64,000 bases of DNA from Massilia solisilvae (lineage in GTDB: Bacteria > Pseudomonadota > Gammaproteobacteria > Burkholderiales > Burkholderiaceae_D). Position numbers and translations under genes: made by a program. Position 1 is the stretch's first letter, and each line of letters starts with the position of its first letter. This document shows positions 1 to 8,310 of this stretch, piece by piece. The DNA lies in assembly GCF_024753215.1 (NCBI RefSeq), contig NZ_JANUGV010000001.1, positions 372,001 to 436,000 of the forward strand. The letters are read 5' to 3'. Under the pieces are notes generated by a model. That model saw only the letters and a list, made by a program, of their open reading frames with translations. It was not told where the DNA came from and did no database searches.

Positions 1-933
1 TGCGTCGTTGATCGAGAAGTCGCGCACATGCAGTTCATAGACGACCATGTCCGTTTGCGCCTTGACGGTGCCTGGCGCCGGCGTCTTGTCCCAGTCCTTC
101 GGCTTGAGCGATGGCGCGGCGAGGTCCGCAATGTAGCTGCGCTTTGAATCGGTCGTCAGGCTGACCGAGTACGGATCGGTGACGAGGTTGCGCACGATCC
201 CTGCGCCGTTGACGGCAACGTCCAGCGCGTACTTGTAGTATTTGCCGCGCTGGTCCCCGGCCAGCGCGGCGTTCCATGCGCCGGTGCGGCCGTCGAACGC
301 CATCGGGAAGACGCCGCGGGCGCGCGAGCTGCCCGTGTCGTAGAGGCAGACTGCGGCCTGCTGCGCCGTCGGCGCCCATAACGAAAAACGGGCTTGTTTG
401 CGGCCGGGCGCGACACCCAGGTTGTCGAGTGTGCCGGCCGCCGCATACAGGTCATCCAGCGCTCCCGCGGCCTGCAAGTCGGTGGCCGCGCGTACCGTCC
501 CGTCCGGCGCCTCCTGGACCAGCACCATCTGGCCCCGGTGCAGTTCGGGCAGGCGCGCCAGGTCCACGGCACGCACCGCGAGCACGGGGCCGGGCTGCAC
601 GTATTTGAAGCGCGTGGCCGGCGCTGGCGGAACCGCTCCCGTGAACACATCCAGCGTCAGCGCGCCCGCCGCGCCAAGCACTTTGGACCCCACCGTCGCC
701 ACAATTGCCGCAGTGGGCGAGTAGTACAGCTTGAAGCTTGCGGCCGGATCCGCTCCGGGCCATTTGGCCAGCCGCCGGTCAAGCCACACCGCGCGCGCGT
801 CGAGCTTTTGCGAGGACGCGTGCTGGACGATCTGGAACGAAGGGCTGTCGCAAGCGTCGATGGGAATCTCGGCGCGGGCGGCGCATGCCGCGGCGGCAAG
901 GGCGAGCAGGACGGGTGGGCGGTAAAGGCGCAT
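1..933 (-). CDS. Pullulanase-type alpha-1,6-glucosidase (N-terminal part; runs off the window)
   Basis: The visible 311 codons begin with a signal peptide (MRLYRPPVLLALAAAACAARA) ending near residue 21. A carbohydrate-binding and early GH13 region follows. The motif MVVYELHVRDFS at the window edge is the usual entry to the catalytic barrel of pullulanases and debranching enzymes. Family members cut alpha-1,6 branches in pullulan, starch or glycogen. The signal peptide suggests export. The start at 933 has no strong Shine-Dalgarno sequence. The gene is divergent from an alpha-glucosidase and shares a promoter region with HexR-like sites, which fits a maltodextrin/glucose regulon. The catalytic residues lie outside the window, so the exact specificity is not proven. 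Confidence 0.82.
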   Translation of the reverse strand, partial: MRLYRPPVLLALAAAACAARAEIPIDACDSPSFQIVQHASSQKLDARAVWLDRRLAKWPGADPAASFKLYYSPTAAIVATVGSKVLGAAGALTLDVFTGAVPPAPATRFKYVQPGPVLAVRAVDLARLPELHRGQMVLVQEAPDGTVRAATDLQAAGALDDLYAAAGTLDNLGVAPGRKQARFSLWAPTAQQAAVCLYDTGSSRARGVFPMAFDGRTGAWNAALAGDQRGKYYKYALDVAVNGAGIVRNLVTDPYSVSLTTDSKRSYIADLAAPSLKPKDWDKTPAPGTVKAQTDMVVYELHVRDFSINDA

Positions 934-945
934 GTGGTGGATTAC

Positions 946-960
946 TGTAGTTTGACTACT
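946..960. promoter_or_regulatory. Putative HexR operator (pullulanase side)
   Basis: The 15-base palindrome TGTAGTTTGACTACT matches the HexR consensus TGTARTTNNAYTACA, as I recall it, at all but the last base. It lies 13 bases upstream of the pullulanase start. It overlaps a weak -10-like ACTGTA (TACAGT on the minus strand, 944-949), which suits repression of that gene. The likely ligand is the HexR half of the nearby glucokinase fusion. Regulation is inferred. Confidence 0.5.
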
Positions 961-1067
961 GAAAATGTCGTCAATTGTAAGGTTAAATGATCGCAAGTAT
1001 TTGAAAATAATGCAGTAATTAGACTTGCGCACATTGCAGGCCGGATTTGTAAAAAGGAATTCTCTGC

Positions 1068-1082
1068 TGTATATTATCTACA
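1068..1082. promoter_or_regulatory. Second HexR-like palindrome over the alpha-glucosidase promoter
   Basis: TGTATATTATCTACA keeps the outer TGTA...TACA arms of the HexR site but departs from the inner consensus. It covers TATTAT (1072-1077), a possible -10 for the plus-strand glucosidase, with TTGTAA at 1047-1052 as a poor -35 (19-base spacer). A regulator bound here would block that promoter. It is weaker than the site at 946-960. Confidence 0.35.
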
Positions 1083-1106
1083 ATTCAGTGTCAACCGGAC
1101 AAGCCA

Positions 1107-2723
1107 ATGCAGAACACTTCCCCGTGGTGGCGCGAGGCCATCATCTACCAGGTCTATCCGCGCAGCTATCTCGATACCAATGGCGACGGCGTTGGCGACC
1201 TGCCCGGTATCACCAACAAGCTCGACTACATCGCCAGCCTGGGTGTGGACATCGTCTGGCTGTCCCCGTTCTTCAAGTCGCCGATGAAGGACTTCGGCTA
1301 CGACATCTCGGACTACTGCGACGTGGACCCGCTGTTCGGCACACTGGACGACTTCGACAAGCTGGTCGCCAGGGCGCACAGCCTGGGCCTGAAGATCATG
1401 ATCGACCAGGTGCTGTCGCACACGGCCGAAGCGCACCCGTGGTTCGTTGAAAGCCGCAAGAGCCGCGACAACCCCAAGGCCGACTGGTACGTGTGGGCCG
1501 ATCCGCTCCCGGACGGGAACCCGCCCAACAACTGGCTGTCCGTGTTCGGCGGCTCGTCGTGGCAGTGGGACAGCCGGCGCCGCCAGTACTACCTGCACAA
1601 CTTCCTGACCAGCCAACCGGACCTGAACTTCCACAACCCAGAGGTGCAGCAGGCGCAGCTGGACAGCATGCGCTTCTGGCTTGCGCGCGGGGTGGACGGC
1701 GTGCGCATGGACGCCTGCAACTTCCACTTCCACGACCGCCAGCTGCGCAGCAATCCGCCGGCCACCAAGCGTGACACTGCCACCGTCACCGACGTGAACC
1801 CCTACGGCATGCAAAGTCACCTGTACGACAAGACCCGGCCCGAGAACATCGAATTCCTGCGCAAGATCCGCGTGCTGCTCGACGAGTTCGGCGCGGTCTC
1901 GATCGGCGAAGTGGGCGCCGACGATTCGCTCGCCGTGATGGCGGACTACACCTCGGACGGCGACAAGCTGCACATGGCCTACAGCTTCAACCTGCTCACG
2001 CCGCAGTGCTCGGCGGCCTACATCCGCAAACAGGTCGAGGACTTCGAAGCGCGCGTGAAGGGCGGCTGGGCCTCGTGGTCGGTCGGTAACCACGACAGCA
2101 TCCGCGTGATGACCCGCTGGGGCGGCGGGCAGCCGACGCCTGCGCTGGCCAAGCTGGTGCTGGCGATGCAGCTCTCGCTCAAGGGGACGCCCTGCCTGTA
2201 CCAGGGCGACGAGCTGGCGCTGGAGGAAGCGGACGTGCCCTACGAACTGCTGCAGGACCCGTACGGCATCACGTTCTGGCCCGAGTTCAAGGGCCGCGAC
2301 GGCTGCCGCACGCCGATGCCGTGGACGAGCGAGGCGCCGAACGCCGGCTTCACGACCGGCACGCCGTGGCTGCCGGTCGCGCAGCCGCACCTGGAACGCG
2401 CGGTCTCGGTGCAGGAGCAGGACGGCGGCTCTGCCCTCAATTTCGCGCGCCGCTTCATCGCGTGGCGCCGCCAGCAGCCGCAGCTCACGCGTGGCGACAT
2501 CGCCTTCTTCGATGCGCCCGAGCCCGTGCTGGCGCTGCGCCGCATGCTCGATGGCGAACCGGCGGTGCTGGCCGCGTTTAACCTGGGCGACAAGGAAGTC
2601 ACCTTCGACTGGCCCGAGTCGGCCAGCGCCAGCGAGCTGCCGGGCCATGGCCTGCCGGGTGCGGCCAGCGGCGGCCGCGTGACCCTGCCGCCCTACGGCG
2701 CCTGGTTCGGCAAGGCGCGCTGA
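1107..2723 (+). CDS. GH13 alpha-glucosidase (oligo-1,6-glucosidase / maltodextrin glucosidase family)
   Basis: This 538-residue protein opens with WWREAIIYQVYPRS, typical of alpha-glucosidases that release glucose from short maltodextrins. The three GH13 acids are visible: nucleophile D202 in GVRMDACNF, acid/base E268 in SIGEVG, and D330 in VGNHDS. The loop DTNGDGVGD (about 23-31) resembles the calcium-binding loop of oligo-1,6-glucosidases. There is no signal peptide, so it is probably cytoplasmic. Its stop overlaps the next start (TGATG), so it is probably translationally coupled to the glucokinase-HexR gene, which would phosphorylate the glucose it releases. Exact linkage preference cannot be read from sequence. 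Confidence 0.92.
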   Translation: MQNTSPWWREAIIYQVYPRSYLDTNGDGVGDLPGITNKLDYIASLGVDIVWLSPFFKSPMKDFGYDISDYCDVDPLFGTLDDFDKLVARAHSLGLKIMIDQVLSHTAEAHPWFVESRKSRDNPKADWYVWADPLPDGNPPNNWLSVFGGSSWQWDSRRRQYYLHNFLTSQPDLNFHNPEVQQAQLDSMRFWLARGVDGVRMDACNFHFHDRQLRSNPPATKRDTATVTDVNPYGMQSHLYDKTRPENIEFLRKIRVLLDEFGAVSIGEVGADDSLAVMADYTSDGDKLHMAYSFNLLTPQCSAAYIRKQVEDFEARVKGGWASWSVGNHDSIRVMTRWGGGQPTPALAKLVLAMQLSLKGTPCLYQGDELALEEADVPYELLQDPYGITFWPEFKGRDGCRTPMPWTSEAPNAGFTTGTPWLPVAQPHLERAVSVQEQDGGSALNFARRFIAWRRQQPQLTRGDIAFFDAPEPVLALRRMLDGEPAVLAAFNLGDKEVTFDWPESASASELPGHGLPGAASGGRVTLPPYGAWFGKAR

Positions 2724-4570
2724 TGACGACTGTCGACGCCGGCGCCGCAGCGCAGCCGGCTTTTGCCGAAGGGCCGCGGCTGGTCGCTGACATCGGCGCC
2801 ACCCACGCGCGCCTGGCCTTGCAGATGGCGCCGGGCGTGTTCAGCCACGTCGCCTTGCTCAAGTGCGACGACTATGCCGGCATCGTGCCGCTGCTGCGCT
2901 TCTACCTGGCCGGTCACGCCGGCCTGCAGCTGCAGCATGCCGCGCTGGCCGTGGCCAATCCGGTCAGCGGCGACAAGGTGCGCATGACCAACCGCGCGTG
3001 GGAGTTCTCGACCGACGACGTGCGGCGCGAGCTCGGGCTATCGACGCTGCTGGTGGTGAACGACTTTACCGCGCTGGCGATGGCCATTCCCGGCCTGTCT
3101 GGCGCAGACCTGATGCAGGTGGGCGGCGGCGCGCCGGTGCCCAGGGCCGTGATCGGCGTGCTCGGTCCGGGCACGGGCCTGGGCGTGTCGGGCGTGATCC
3201 CGACCGAGGACGGCTTCGTTACCCTGGGCAGCGAGGGCGGCCACGTCAACTTTGCCCCCGCCGACGAGCGCGAATTCGCGATCTTGCAGTACGCCTGGCG
3301 CGAGTGGCCGCACGTGTCGAACGAGCGGCTGCTGTCCGGCCCGGGCCTGGAACTGATCCACCGCGCGCTGGCCGAGCGCAATGGCGTGGCTGCGCCGGCG
3401 CGCAGCGCGGCCGAGATCCTCGCCGGCGCGCTCGAAGAGCGCGATGCGTTGTGCCTGGAAGTGCTCGAATGCTTCTGCGCGATGCTGGGCGGCGCGGCGG
3501 CGAACCTGGCGGTGACGCTGGGCGCTTTCGGCGGCGTCTTCATCGGCGGTGGCATCGTGCCGCGCATGGGCGCATGGTTCGCGACCTCGCCATTTCGGGC
3601 GCGCTTCGAGGCCAAGGGCCGGTTTTCCAGCTACCTGTCGGATATTCCGACCTACGTTATCACCACGCCGTACCCGGCGTTTCATGGCGTGGCCGCGATC
3701 CTGGCCGAGCACCTGCGCGGGCGCGCCGGCGCCAATTCGCTGATCGAGCGCATCCGGCAAATGCGCCCGGGCCTCACGCCTGCCGAACAGCGCGTGGCAG
3801 CGCTGGTGCTGGAGCAGCCGCGCCTGGTCCTGAACGAGCCGATCGCCGACATTGCGCGGCTTGCCGAAGTGAGCCAGCCGACCGTGATCCGCTTTTCCCG
3901 CTCGCTCGGCTTTTCGGGACTTGCCGACTTCAAGCTCAAGTTTGCCAGCAGCCTGACCGGCGCCATTCCCGTGCGCCACTGCCAGGTGCGCGGCTCGGAC
4001 AGCACGCACGACCTGTCGGCCAAGGTGATCGACAATACGGTTTCCGCGATTTTGAAGTTCCGCGACCAGCTGGATGTGCGCTCGGTGGACCGCGCGATCG
4101 AGCTGGTGAGCCGTGCGCGTCGCGTCGAGTTTTACGCGATGGGCAATTCGCGCGTGGTTGCGCTCGACGGCCAGCACAAGTTCTTCCGCTTTCGCATTCC
4201 GACCACGGTGTACGGTGACGCCCACCTGCTCACGCTCGCGGCCGAGTTGCTGCAGCCGGGGGACGTGGTGATCGCGATTTCCAATTCGGGCACCGCGCCC
4301 GAGCTGCTGGCGGCGGTGGACGCGGCACGGCATGCCGGCGCGGACGTGATCGCGATTGGCAGCAGCCAGTCGCCGCTTGCGCGCAAGGCGAGCGTGTGCC
4401 TGGCAGTGGAGCATGCCGAAGACAGCCACACTTTTCTGTCGATGATTTCGCGCATTCTGCAGCTGCTGCTGATCGACATTATGTCCGTGGGCATTTCGCT
4501 CGATGCACAGCAGTCCAACGACCAGGCCGTGATGGAGCGGCGGCTGCTGATTTCGCACCTGGACAGCTGA
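2723..4570 (+). CDS. glk: Bifunctional glucokinase / RpiR-family regulator (Glk-HexR fusion)
   Basis: This 615-residue protein joins two complete modules. Residues about 18-335 are a bacterial ROK-unrelated glucokinase (ATP loop VADIGATHARLAL, LGPGTGLGVS, FIGGGIVPR) that phosphorylates glucose to glucose-6-phosphate. Residues about 345-420 are an RpiR-type helix-turn-helix (ADIARLAEVSQPTVIRFSRS). Residues about 455-600 are a SIS sugar-phosphate domain (AISNSGTAPELL). HexR proteins classically sense KDPG and repress glucose catabolism genes. The fusion is known in Burkholderiales. It overlaps the preceding glucosidase by one base. The HexR-like palindromes upstream suggest autoregulation of this operon. 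Confidence 0.92.
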   Translation: MTTVDAGAAAQPAFAEGPRLVADIGATHARLALQMAPGVFSHVALLKCDDYAGIVPLLRFYLAGHAGLQLQHAALAVANPVSGDKVRMTNRAWEFSTDDVRRELGLSTLLVVNDFTALAMAIPGLSGADLMQVGGGAPVPRAVIGVLGPGTGLGVSGVIPTEDGFVTLGSEGGHVNFAPADEREFAILQYAWREWPHVSNERLLSGPGLELIHRALAERNGVAAPARSAAEILAGALEERDALCLEVLECFCAMLGGAAANLAVTLGAFGGVFIGGGIVPRMGAWFATSPFRARFEAKGRFSSYLSDIPTYVITTPYPAFHGVAAILAEHLRGRAGANSLIERIRQMRPGLTPAEQRVAALVLEQPRLVLNEPIADIARLAEVSQPTVIRFSRSLGFSGLADFKLKFASSLTGAIPVRHCQVRGSDSTHDLSAKVIDNTVSAILKFRDQLDVRSVDRAIELVSRARRVEFYAMGNSRVVALDGQHKFFRFRIPTTVYGDAHLLTLAAELLQPGDVVIAISNSGTAPELLAAVDAARHAGADVIAIGSSQSPLARKASVCLAVEHAEDSHTFLSMISRILQLLLIDIMSVGISLDAQQSNDQAVMERRLLISHLDS

Positions 4571-4709
4571 GCGGCGCCGCCGGCCGGAGGGAGGAGTGGC
4601 CGCCACCGGCAAACGGAAAACGGTGGCGGGAAACGGCCAGCGGCTGCCTGCAACGATACGGTGCTCTGCCGCGCCGCCTTTGTGACCGCTCAATCGTGCG
4701 CCGGGCGCC

Positions 4710-5165
4710 TCATTCGGACGTGTTGGCGAGGACCTTGCGAACGGTGCGTCGCCATTCGGTCAGCGTCAACAGCTTGTCGGAAAGAGGATCCTCGACCAGC
4801 ACTTCGCCGCCCGCTTGTGCGACCAGGAAGCTGGCGCGCCGGTGGACCGTGTCGGGCCGGTTTTCGACGAAGCTCAGTTGCCAGTAGGGCTTGCCGTTGA
4901 TGATGCGCGGCTGCGGATTGTCCTCGATGATCGCGCCATGCACCTTGCCGCGGGAACTTTTTTCGATCTGCGCTGCCCAGGCTGCGATCTCCGGCACTTC
5001 CATCAGCGATGTCATGGCCTGTTCCTTGGTCGGCGCCTGCGCGGCCGGGGCAGCCGCGGGCGCGACCGGTTTGGGCGGCGCCGGCTGCTCGCGCTTGCAG
5101 GAGGCAAGCGCGCAAGTCAGCGCGACGGCGGCGGGGATGGCAAACAGCCGGGAAAAGGCGGGCAT
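4710..5165 (-). CDS. Predicted lipoprotein of unknown function
   Basis: This 151-residue protein has a lipoprotein signal (hydrophobic segment, lipobox ALASC). A proline/alanine-rich linker follows, then a conserved-looking C-terminal domain (SFVENRPDTVHRRASFLV, EVLVEDPLSDKLLTL). The start at 5165 is preferred because AAGGA sits 9 bases upstream. An in-frame ATG at 5171 is only 3 bases from it, and longer versions lack a ribosome site. I do not recognise the family. It is convergent with the glucokinase gene and lies downstream of the molybdopterin fusion gene on the same strand. Confidence 0.65.
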   Translation of the reverse strand: MPAFSRLFAIPAAVALTCALASCKREQPAPPKPVAPAAAPAAQAPTKEQAMTSLMEVPEIAAWAAQIEKSSRGKVHGAIIEDNPQPRIINGKPYWQLSFVENRPDTVHRRASFLVAQAGGEVLVEDPLSDKLLTLTEWRRTVRKVLANTSE

Positions 5166-5254
5166 GGGCATGGTTCCTTGTTTGGCTGCGGCCATACTAA
5201 ACCATGTGCCAGCCTCGGGCAACGACGAGCTGGGCAGCCATGTATACCGGGACT

Positions 5255-6973
5255 TCAAATCGGCATGCGGTAGCCGTAGAACTCGTGATCTTCGTTATAG
5301 CCGCCCTGTCCGGCCCCAAGCTGCCTGAAATCGTCGACCAGCTCGATCGCCTCGATCCACTTGACCATCTTGAACCCCAGCTCATTCTCGCATCGCAGGC
5401 GCAGCGGGGCGCCGTGCATGAAGGTCAGCGGCGCGTCATTCATTTCATATGCGAGCAGCGATAACGCATGGCGCATATTGTCGATTGAGTGGACGTCGTA
5501 ATAGCGTCCACCCGCTGCGCCGTCCGCGAAGGAATAGAAGACCACGTAATGCGCCGATGGCAGCGGGGCGACCAGTTCAAGCAGGCGGCGTACCGGCACG
5601 CCGCCCCATTTGGCCACCCCCGACCAGCCCTGGATGCAGAAGTGCTCCGAGACCTGCACCTGCTTGTCCAGCGCCTTGATCTGGGCAAGCGATAGCGTGC
5701 AGGGCCGGGCAACCAGTCCGCCGATGCGCAGGCGGTAATCGGCAAAGTCTTCGCGCCGCAGTGCATCGTAGGCAGCCGAGTTGGGCAGGGTACCGTTCAG
5801 CCAGAAGTACGGCGAGATGTCGCTGTCGGCATATTGCACGCGCGGCTCCCAGCGCTCGGCCAGGCCCTTGAGCTTGCCAATCAGGTGTCGCCCGGACTTC
5901 TGGACCAGGCGCGCATGCTTGATCGTGAATGGCGATGCCCCAACCCAGGCTATGGCAAGCAGCGCCATGGCGACAGCAAACCAGGCCAATCCGCGCCACG
6001 AATCGTCGTTGACGCCAGCGAACATGAAATTCAGGTTGCGGCGCATGCCCGTGACGAACACCAGCGTTACATGGATGAAGATGAACAGCAGGAACCAGCA
6101 CAGCACAAGGAAATGCACGCTCCGGGCGGCCTGCCGGCTCAAGCGTCGCGATAAGGCGCCGAACCGGTTTGCAATGGCCGGACTTTGCATCAGGCCGGTG
6201 ATCGCGGCCATGGGTGCTGCAACGAACACGGTGACGAAGTAGGTCAGCTGCTGCAGGCCGTTGTAGCGCGTCCATGCTTGCTCCACCGGAAATTGCAAGG
6301 ACAGGTACTGCAGCGCTGTCGACAGTGCGTTGGGAAACACCGACCAGCTTGTCGGCACGAGCCTGTGCCATTGGTCCGTCGAGAACAGCAGCACGTAGGA
6401 CACAAGGCCGTTGACCAGCCAGAGAAGATTCACCGACAGATGCCACCAACGCGCCAGTCCCACCGAGTGGCGCACGCCTGGAAGACCAAGCCATGACGGG
6501 ATGGTCACCGCGTCGTCCTTGGAAGTCCAGACGCGGTCCCGCGGCACCTCGCGCTGGAACCGGAACCATTCCAGCCCGGGCACCGAACCGCGCGACCAGT
6601 ACAGGCGCGGGTGGTCGGCCAGGATCTGTATCCCGGACCGGATGATGAAGACCATGAAGAGCAGGTTAAGGAAATGCTGGAGCCGCAGCCACCACGGAAA
6701 CCCCGTGTGCACGGCGCTCGACAAAGGCGTCAGGCCGGGATAGTTGGCGATGAACGCGGCCACGGCCGGGAGCGCGCGCAACTGCTGCGCGGCCACAATG
6801 GCAACGCACAGCGCCACGATAATCAGCGGCAATGCCCACAAGCTGCTGATCCAGCGCTGACCGATGCGAAGACGCGGGACGATGCCATGCTGTGGTGGCA
6901 GCCATTGGTCCAGGCGCAGGTTGTCAGGCGCATTGGTCAGGCTGGCCTGGAGCGGATCGTGCCGGCTGTCCAT
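5255..6973 (-). CDS. Cytochrome b561-type membrane domain fused to a molybdopterin oxidoreductase domain
   Basis: This 572-residue protein has an N-terminal membrane half with about six helices (near residues 44-64, 97-118, 178-198, 243-262, 287-309, 329-348). Candidate heme-ligand histidines are H100, H178, H287 and H301, as in Ni-hydrogenase/formate-dehydrogenase cytochrome b subunits. From about residue 385 it becomes a sulfite-oxidase-type molybdopterin domain with the expected Mo-ligand cysteine C446 (SEHFCIQGWSG). There is no Tat signal. Charged loops put both ends in the cytoplasm. The domains match an electron-transfer role between quinol/heme and a Mo centre; the substrate is unknown. 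MsrPQ splits comparable functions over two proteins. Confidence 0.85.
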   Translation of the reverse strand: MDSRHDPLQASLTNAPDNLRLDQWLPPQHGIVPRLRIGQRWISSLWALPLIIVALCVAIVAAQQLRALPAVAAFIANYPGLTPLSSAVHTGFPWWLRLQHFLNLLFMVFIIRSGIQILADHPRLYWSRGSVPGLEWFRFQREVPRDRVWTSKDDAVTIPSWLGLPGVRHSVGLARWWHLSVNLLWLVNGLVSYVLLFSTDQWHRLVPTSWSVFPNALSTALQYLSLQFPVEQAWTRYNGLQQLTYFVTVFVAAPMAAITGLMQSPAIANRFGALSRRLSRQAARSVHFLVLCWFLLFIFIHVTLVFVTGMRRNLNFMFAGVNDDSWRGLAWFAVAMALLAIAWVGASPFTIKHARLVQKSGRHLIGKLKGLAERWEPRVQYADSDISPYFWLNGTLPNSAAYDALRREDFADYRLRIGGLVARPCTLSLAQIKALDKQVQVSEHFCIQGWSGVAKWGGVPVRRLLELVAPLPSAHYVVFYSFADGAAGGRYYDVHSIDNMRHALSLLAYEMNDAPLTFMHGAPLRLRCENELGFKMVKWIEAIELVDDFRQLGAGQGGYNEDHEFYGYRMPI

Positions 6974-7001
6974 TGCTGCCGCAGCAGGTAATCAGACCCG
7001 G

Positions 7002-7382
7002 TCAGGGTGAGGGCAGGCTGCCCAGCAGCAGCGCGCGCAGCGCAACGGCGTCGTTGTGAAGCTCATCGCGGGCGCCGTACACCAGCGTTACCGTTCCCTT
7101 GCGCGCAAGCGCACGCACCCGCCCTAGCGCATCGGCATGCTGGCGCAGTTCGTCGGCATAGCGCGCCTGGAATTCCTCCCAACGGGCAGGATCATGATTG
7201 AACCATTGCCGCAGTTCGGTACTTGGAGCAAGCTCCTTTTCCCACAGGTCGAGTGCGGCATCCGTCCTGGCGACGCCGCGTGGCCACAGGCGATCGACCA
7301 GGATGCGCGTGCCATCCGCGGGACTGGCAGGTTCGTACGCGCGTTTGAGCTTGATGTGGTCAGCCTTGATTTGTTGGTTCAA
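7002..7382 (-). CDS. DUF488 family protein (YeaO-like)
   Basis: The conserved core reads IKLKRAYEPASPADGTRILVDRLWPRG, followed by LWEKELAPSTELRQWFNHD and VTLVYGARDELHNDA, which is diagnostic of small DUF488 proteins of unknown function. I chose the TTG start at 7382 because AAGGAG lies 6 bases upstream and the 126-residue product has the usual family length. An in-frame ATG at 7457 would add 25 unconserved residues without a ribosome site. It lies 28 bases from the molybdopterin fusion gene on the same strand and is divergent from the sdh genes. Confidence 0.8.
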   Translation of the reverse strand: MNQQIKADHIKLKRAYEPASPADGTRILVDRLWPRGVARTDAALDLWEKELAPSTELRQWFNHDPARWEEFQARYADELRQHADALGRVRALARKGTVTLVYGARDELHNDAVALRALLLGSLPSP

Positions 7383-7582
7383 GTCCTGCTCCTTGCTTGT
7401 GGCCGCGCCACCGTTGGCCGCCGACCTGGTTCGATGATTCCTTGATTCTGCCACCATCTGCGCCGGCCGCGCGTCCGCGTGGTCAGCGGTGTACCCCAGG
7501 CCCGTTTGATTCGACTCAATGGGTATGGTGCGGCCTGCAGTAGTGTGGGACGTGTGTGCAAGGCAGATCAGGGAATTCGGTG

Positions 7583-7963
7583 ATGGAGCACGAGCGTCTG
7601 CGGCCCCGCTTCTTCAATGTGCTGCAAGTGCAGATGCCGGTGGGCGCGCTCACGTCGATTGCACACCGGGTTTCCGGCATCGTCCTCGCGCTCTGTCTCC
7701 CGTTCTACATTTACGTCCTTCAGTTGTCCTTGCAAAGCCCGCAGGGTTATACGCTGGCTGCTGGCATGTTCAGCCGCTGGCCAATAAAGGCCTTGGCGAC
7801 CGTGACCATCTGGGCGCTGGCGCACCATGTGCTCGCCGGTGTGCGCCACCTTTTCAGCGACGTGGATATTGGCTCGCAACTGCAGGCTGCACGCCGCAGT
7901 GCCTGGGCCGTCAACTGCGCGGGAGTGGCCATCATGCTGCTCGGTGCGGGAGCCCTGTTTTGA
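7583..7963 (+). CDS. sdhC: Succinate dehydrogenase cytochrome b556 subunit
   Basis: This 126-residue membrane anchor has the family signature. RPRFFNVLQVQMPVGALTSIAHRVSG holds the quinone-site serine/arginine region. ALAHHVLAGVRHLFSDVD supplies the expected heme-ligand histidine. Three transmembrane helices are visible. The ATG at 7583 has AGGGA 8 bases upstream; a GTG at 7556 is less likely. Its stop overlaps the sdhD start. It passes electrons from the iron-sulfur subunit to quinone in complex II. The set here lacks the flavoprotein gene sdhA. Confidence 0.9.
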   Translation: MEHERLRPRFFNVLQVQMPVGALTSIAHRVSGIVLALCLPFYIYVLQLSLQSPQGYTLAAGMFSRWPIKALATVTIWALAHHVLAGVRHLFSDVDIGSQLQAARRSAWAVNCAGVAIMLLGAGALF

Positions 7964-8310
7964 AAAAGGCGTTCTCCGGGCTGCGCGCATGGCTGGTCCA
8001 GCGCTTCACTGCGGTATGGATGCTCTTTTTCCTGCTCTTCGTCCTGCTGCACATGGCACTGTCTCCACCGGGGTCGTATGACGAATGGCGGGACTGGGTT
8101 GGCTTGCCACTGGTCCGTTTCGGGGCGACATTATTTTTCCTGTCCTTGCTGTTGCACGCCTGGGTTGGCCTGCGCGACGTGCTGATCGACTACGTACGCG
8201 CGCTGCGGCTGCGGTTCATCCTGCTGGCAGCGTTGTGTCTCGCGCTCGTTGGGCTCGGGCTGTGGGTTGTACAGGTCCTGTTCCGGGGCTGGCCCGGGGG
8301 GCCTCGATGA
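7960..8310 (+). CDS. sdhD: Succinate dehydrogenase membrane anchor subunit
   Basis: This 116-residue three-helix protein begins KKAFSGLRAWLVQRFTAVWM and contains LLLHAWVGLRDVLIDYV, the conserved heme-histidine region of SdhD. The start appears to be a TTG at 7960 that overlaps the sdhC stop (TTGA), with GGGAG seven bases upstream, which implies translational coupling. Its own stop overlaps the sdhB ATG. It forms the quinone site with SdhC. Confidence 0.87.
   Translation: MKKAFSGLRAWLVQRFTAVWMLFFLLFVLLHMALSPPGSYDEWRDWVGLPLVRFGATLFFLSLLLHAWVGLRDVLIDYVRALRLRFILLAALCLALVGLGLWVVQVLFRGWPGGPR

Noticed and set aside
1074-2648. Long open frame opposite the alpha-glucosidase gene
   Set aside because: Composition-driven shadow of a GC-rich gene; the residues are Arg/Ala/His-rich with no motif, while the plus strand has all GH13 catalytic residues.
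4580-4640. GCCGCCACCG...CGGTGGCGG hairpin after the glk fusion
   Set aside because: Likely folds in RNA but has no T tract or other support as a terminator, so it is not called.
7383-7457. Longer DUF488 start at ATG 7457
   Set aside because: No ribosome site and 25 unconserved residues; the TTG at 7382 has AAGGAG at the right distance.
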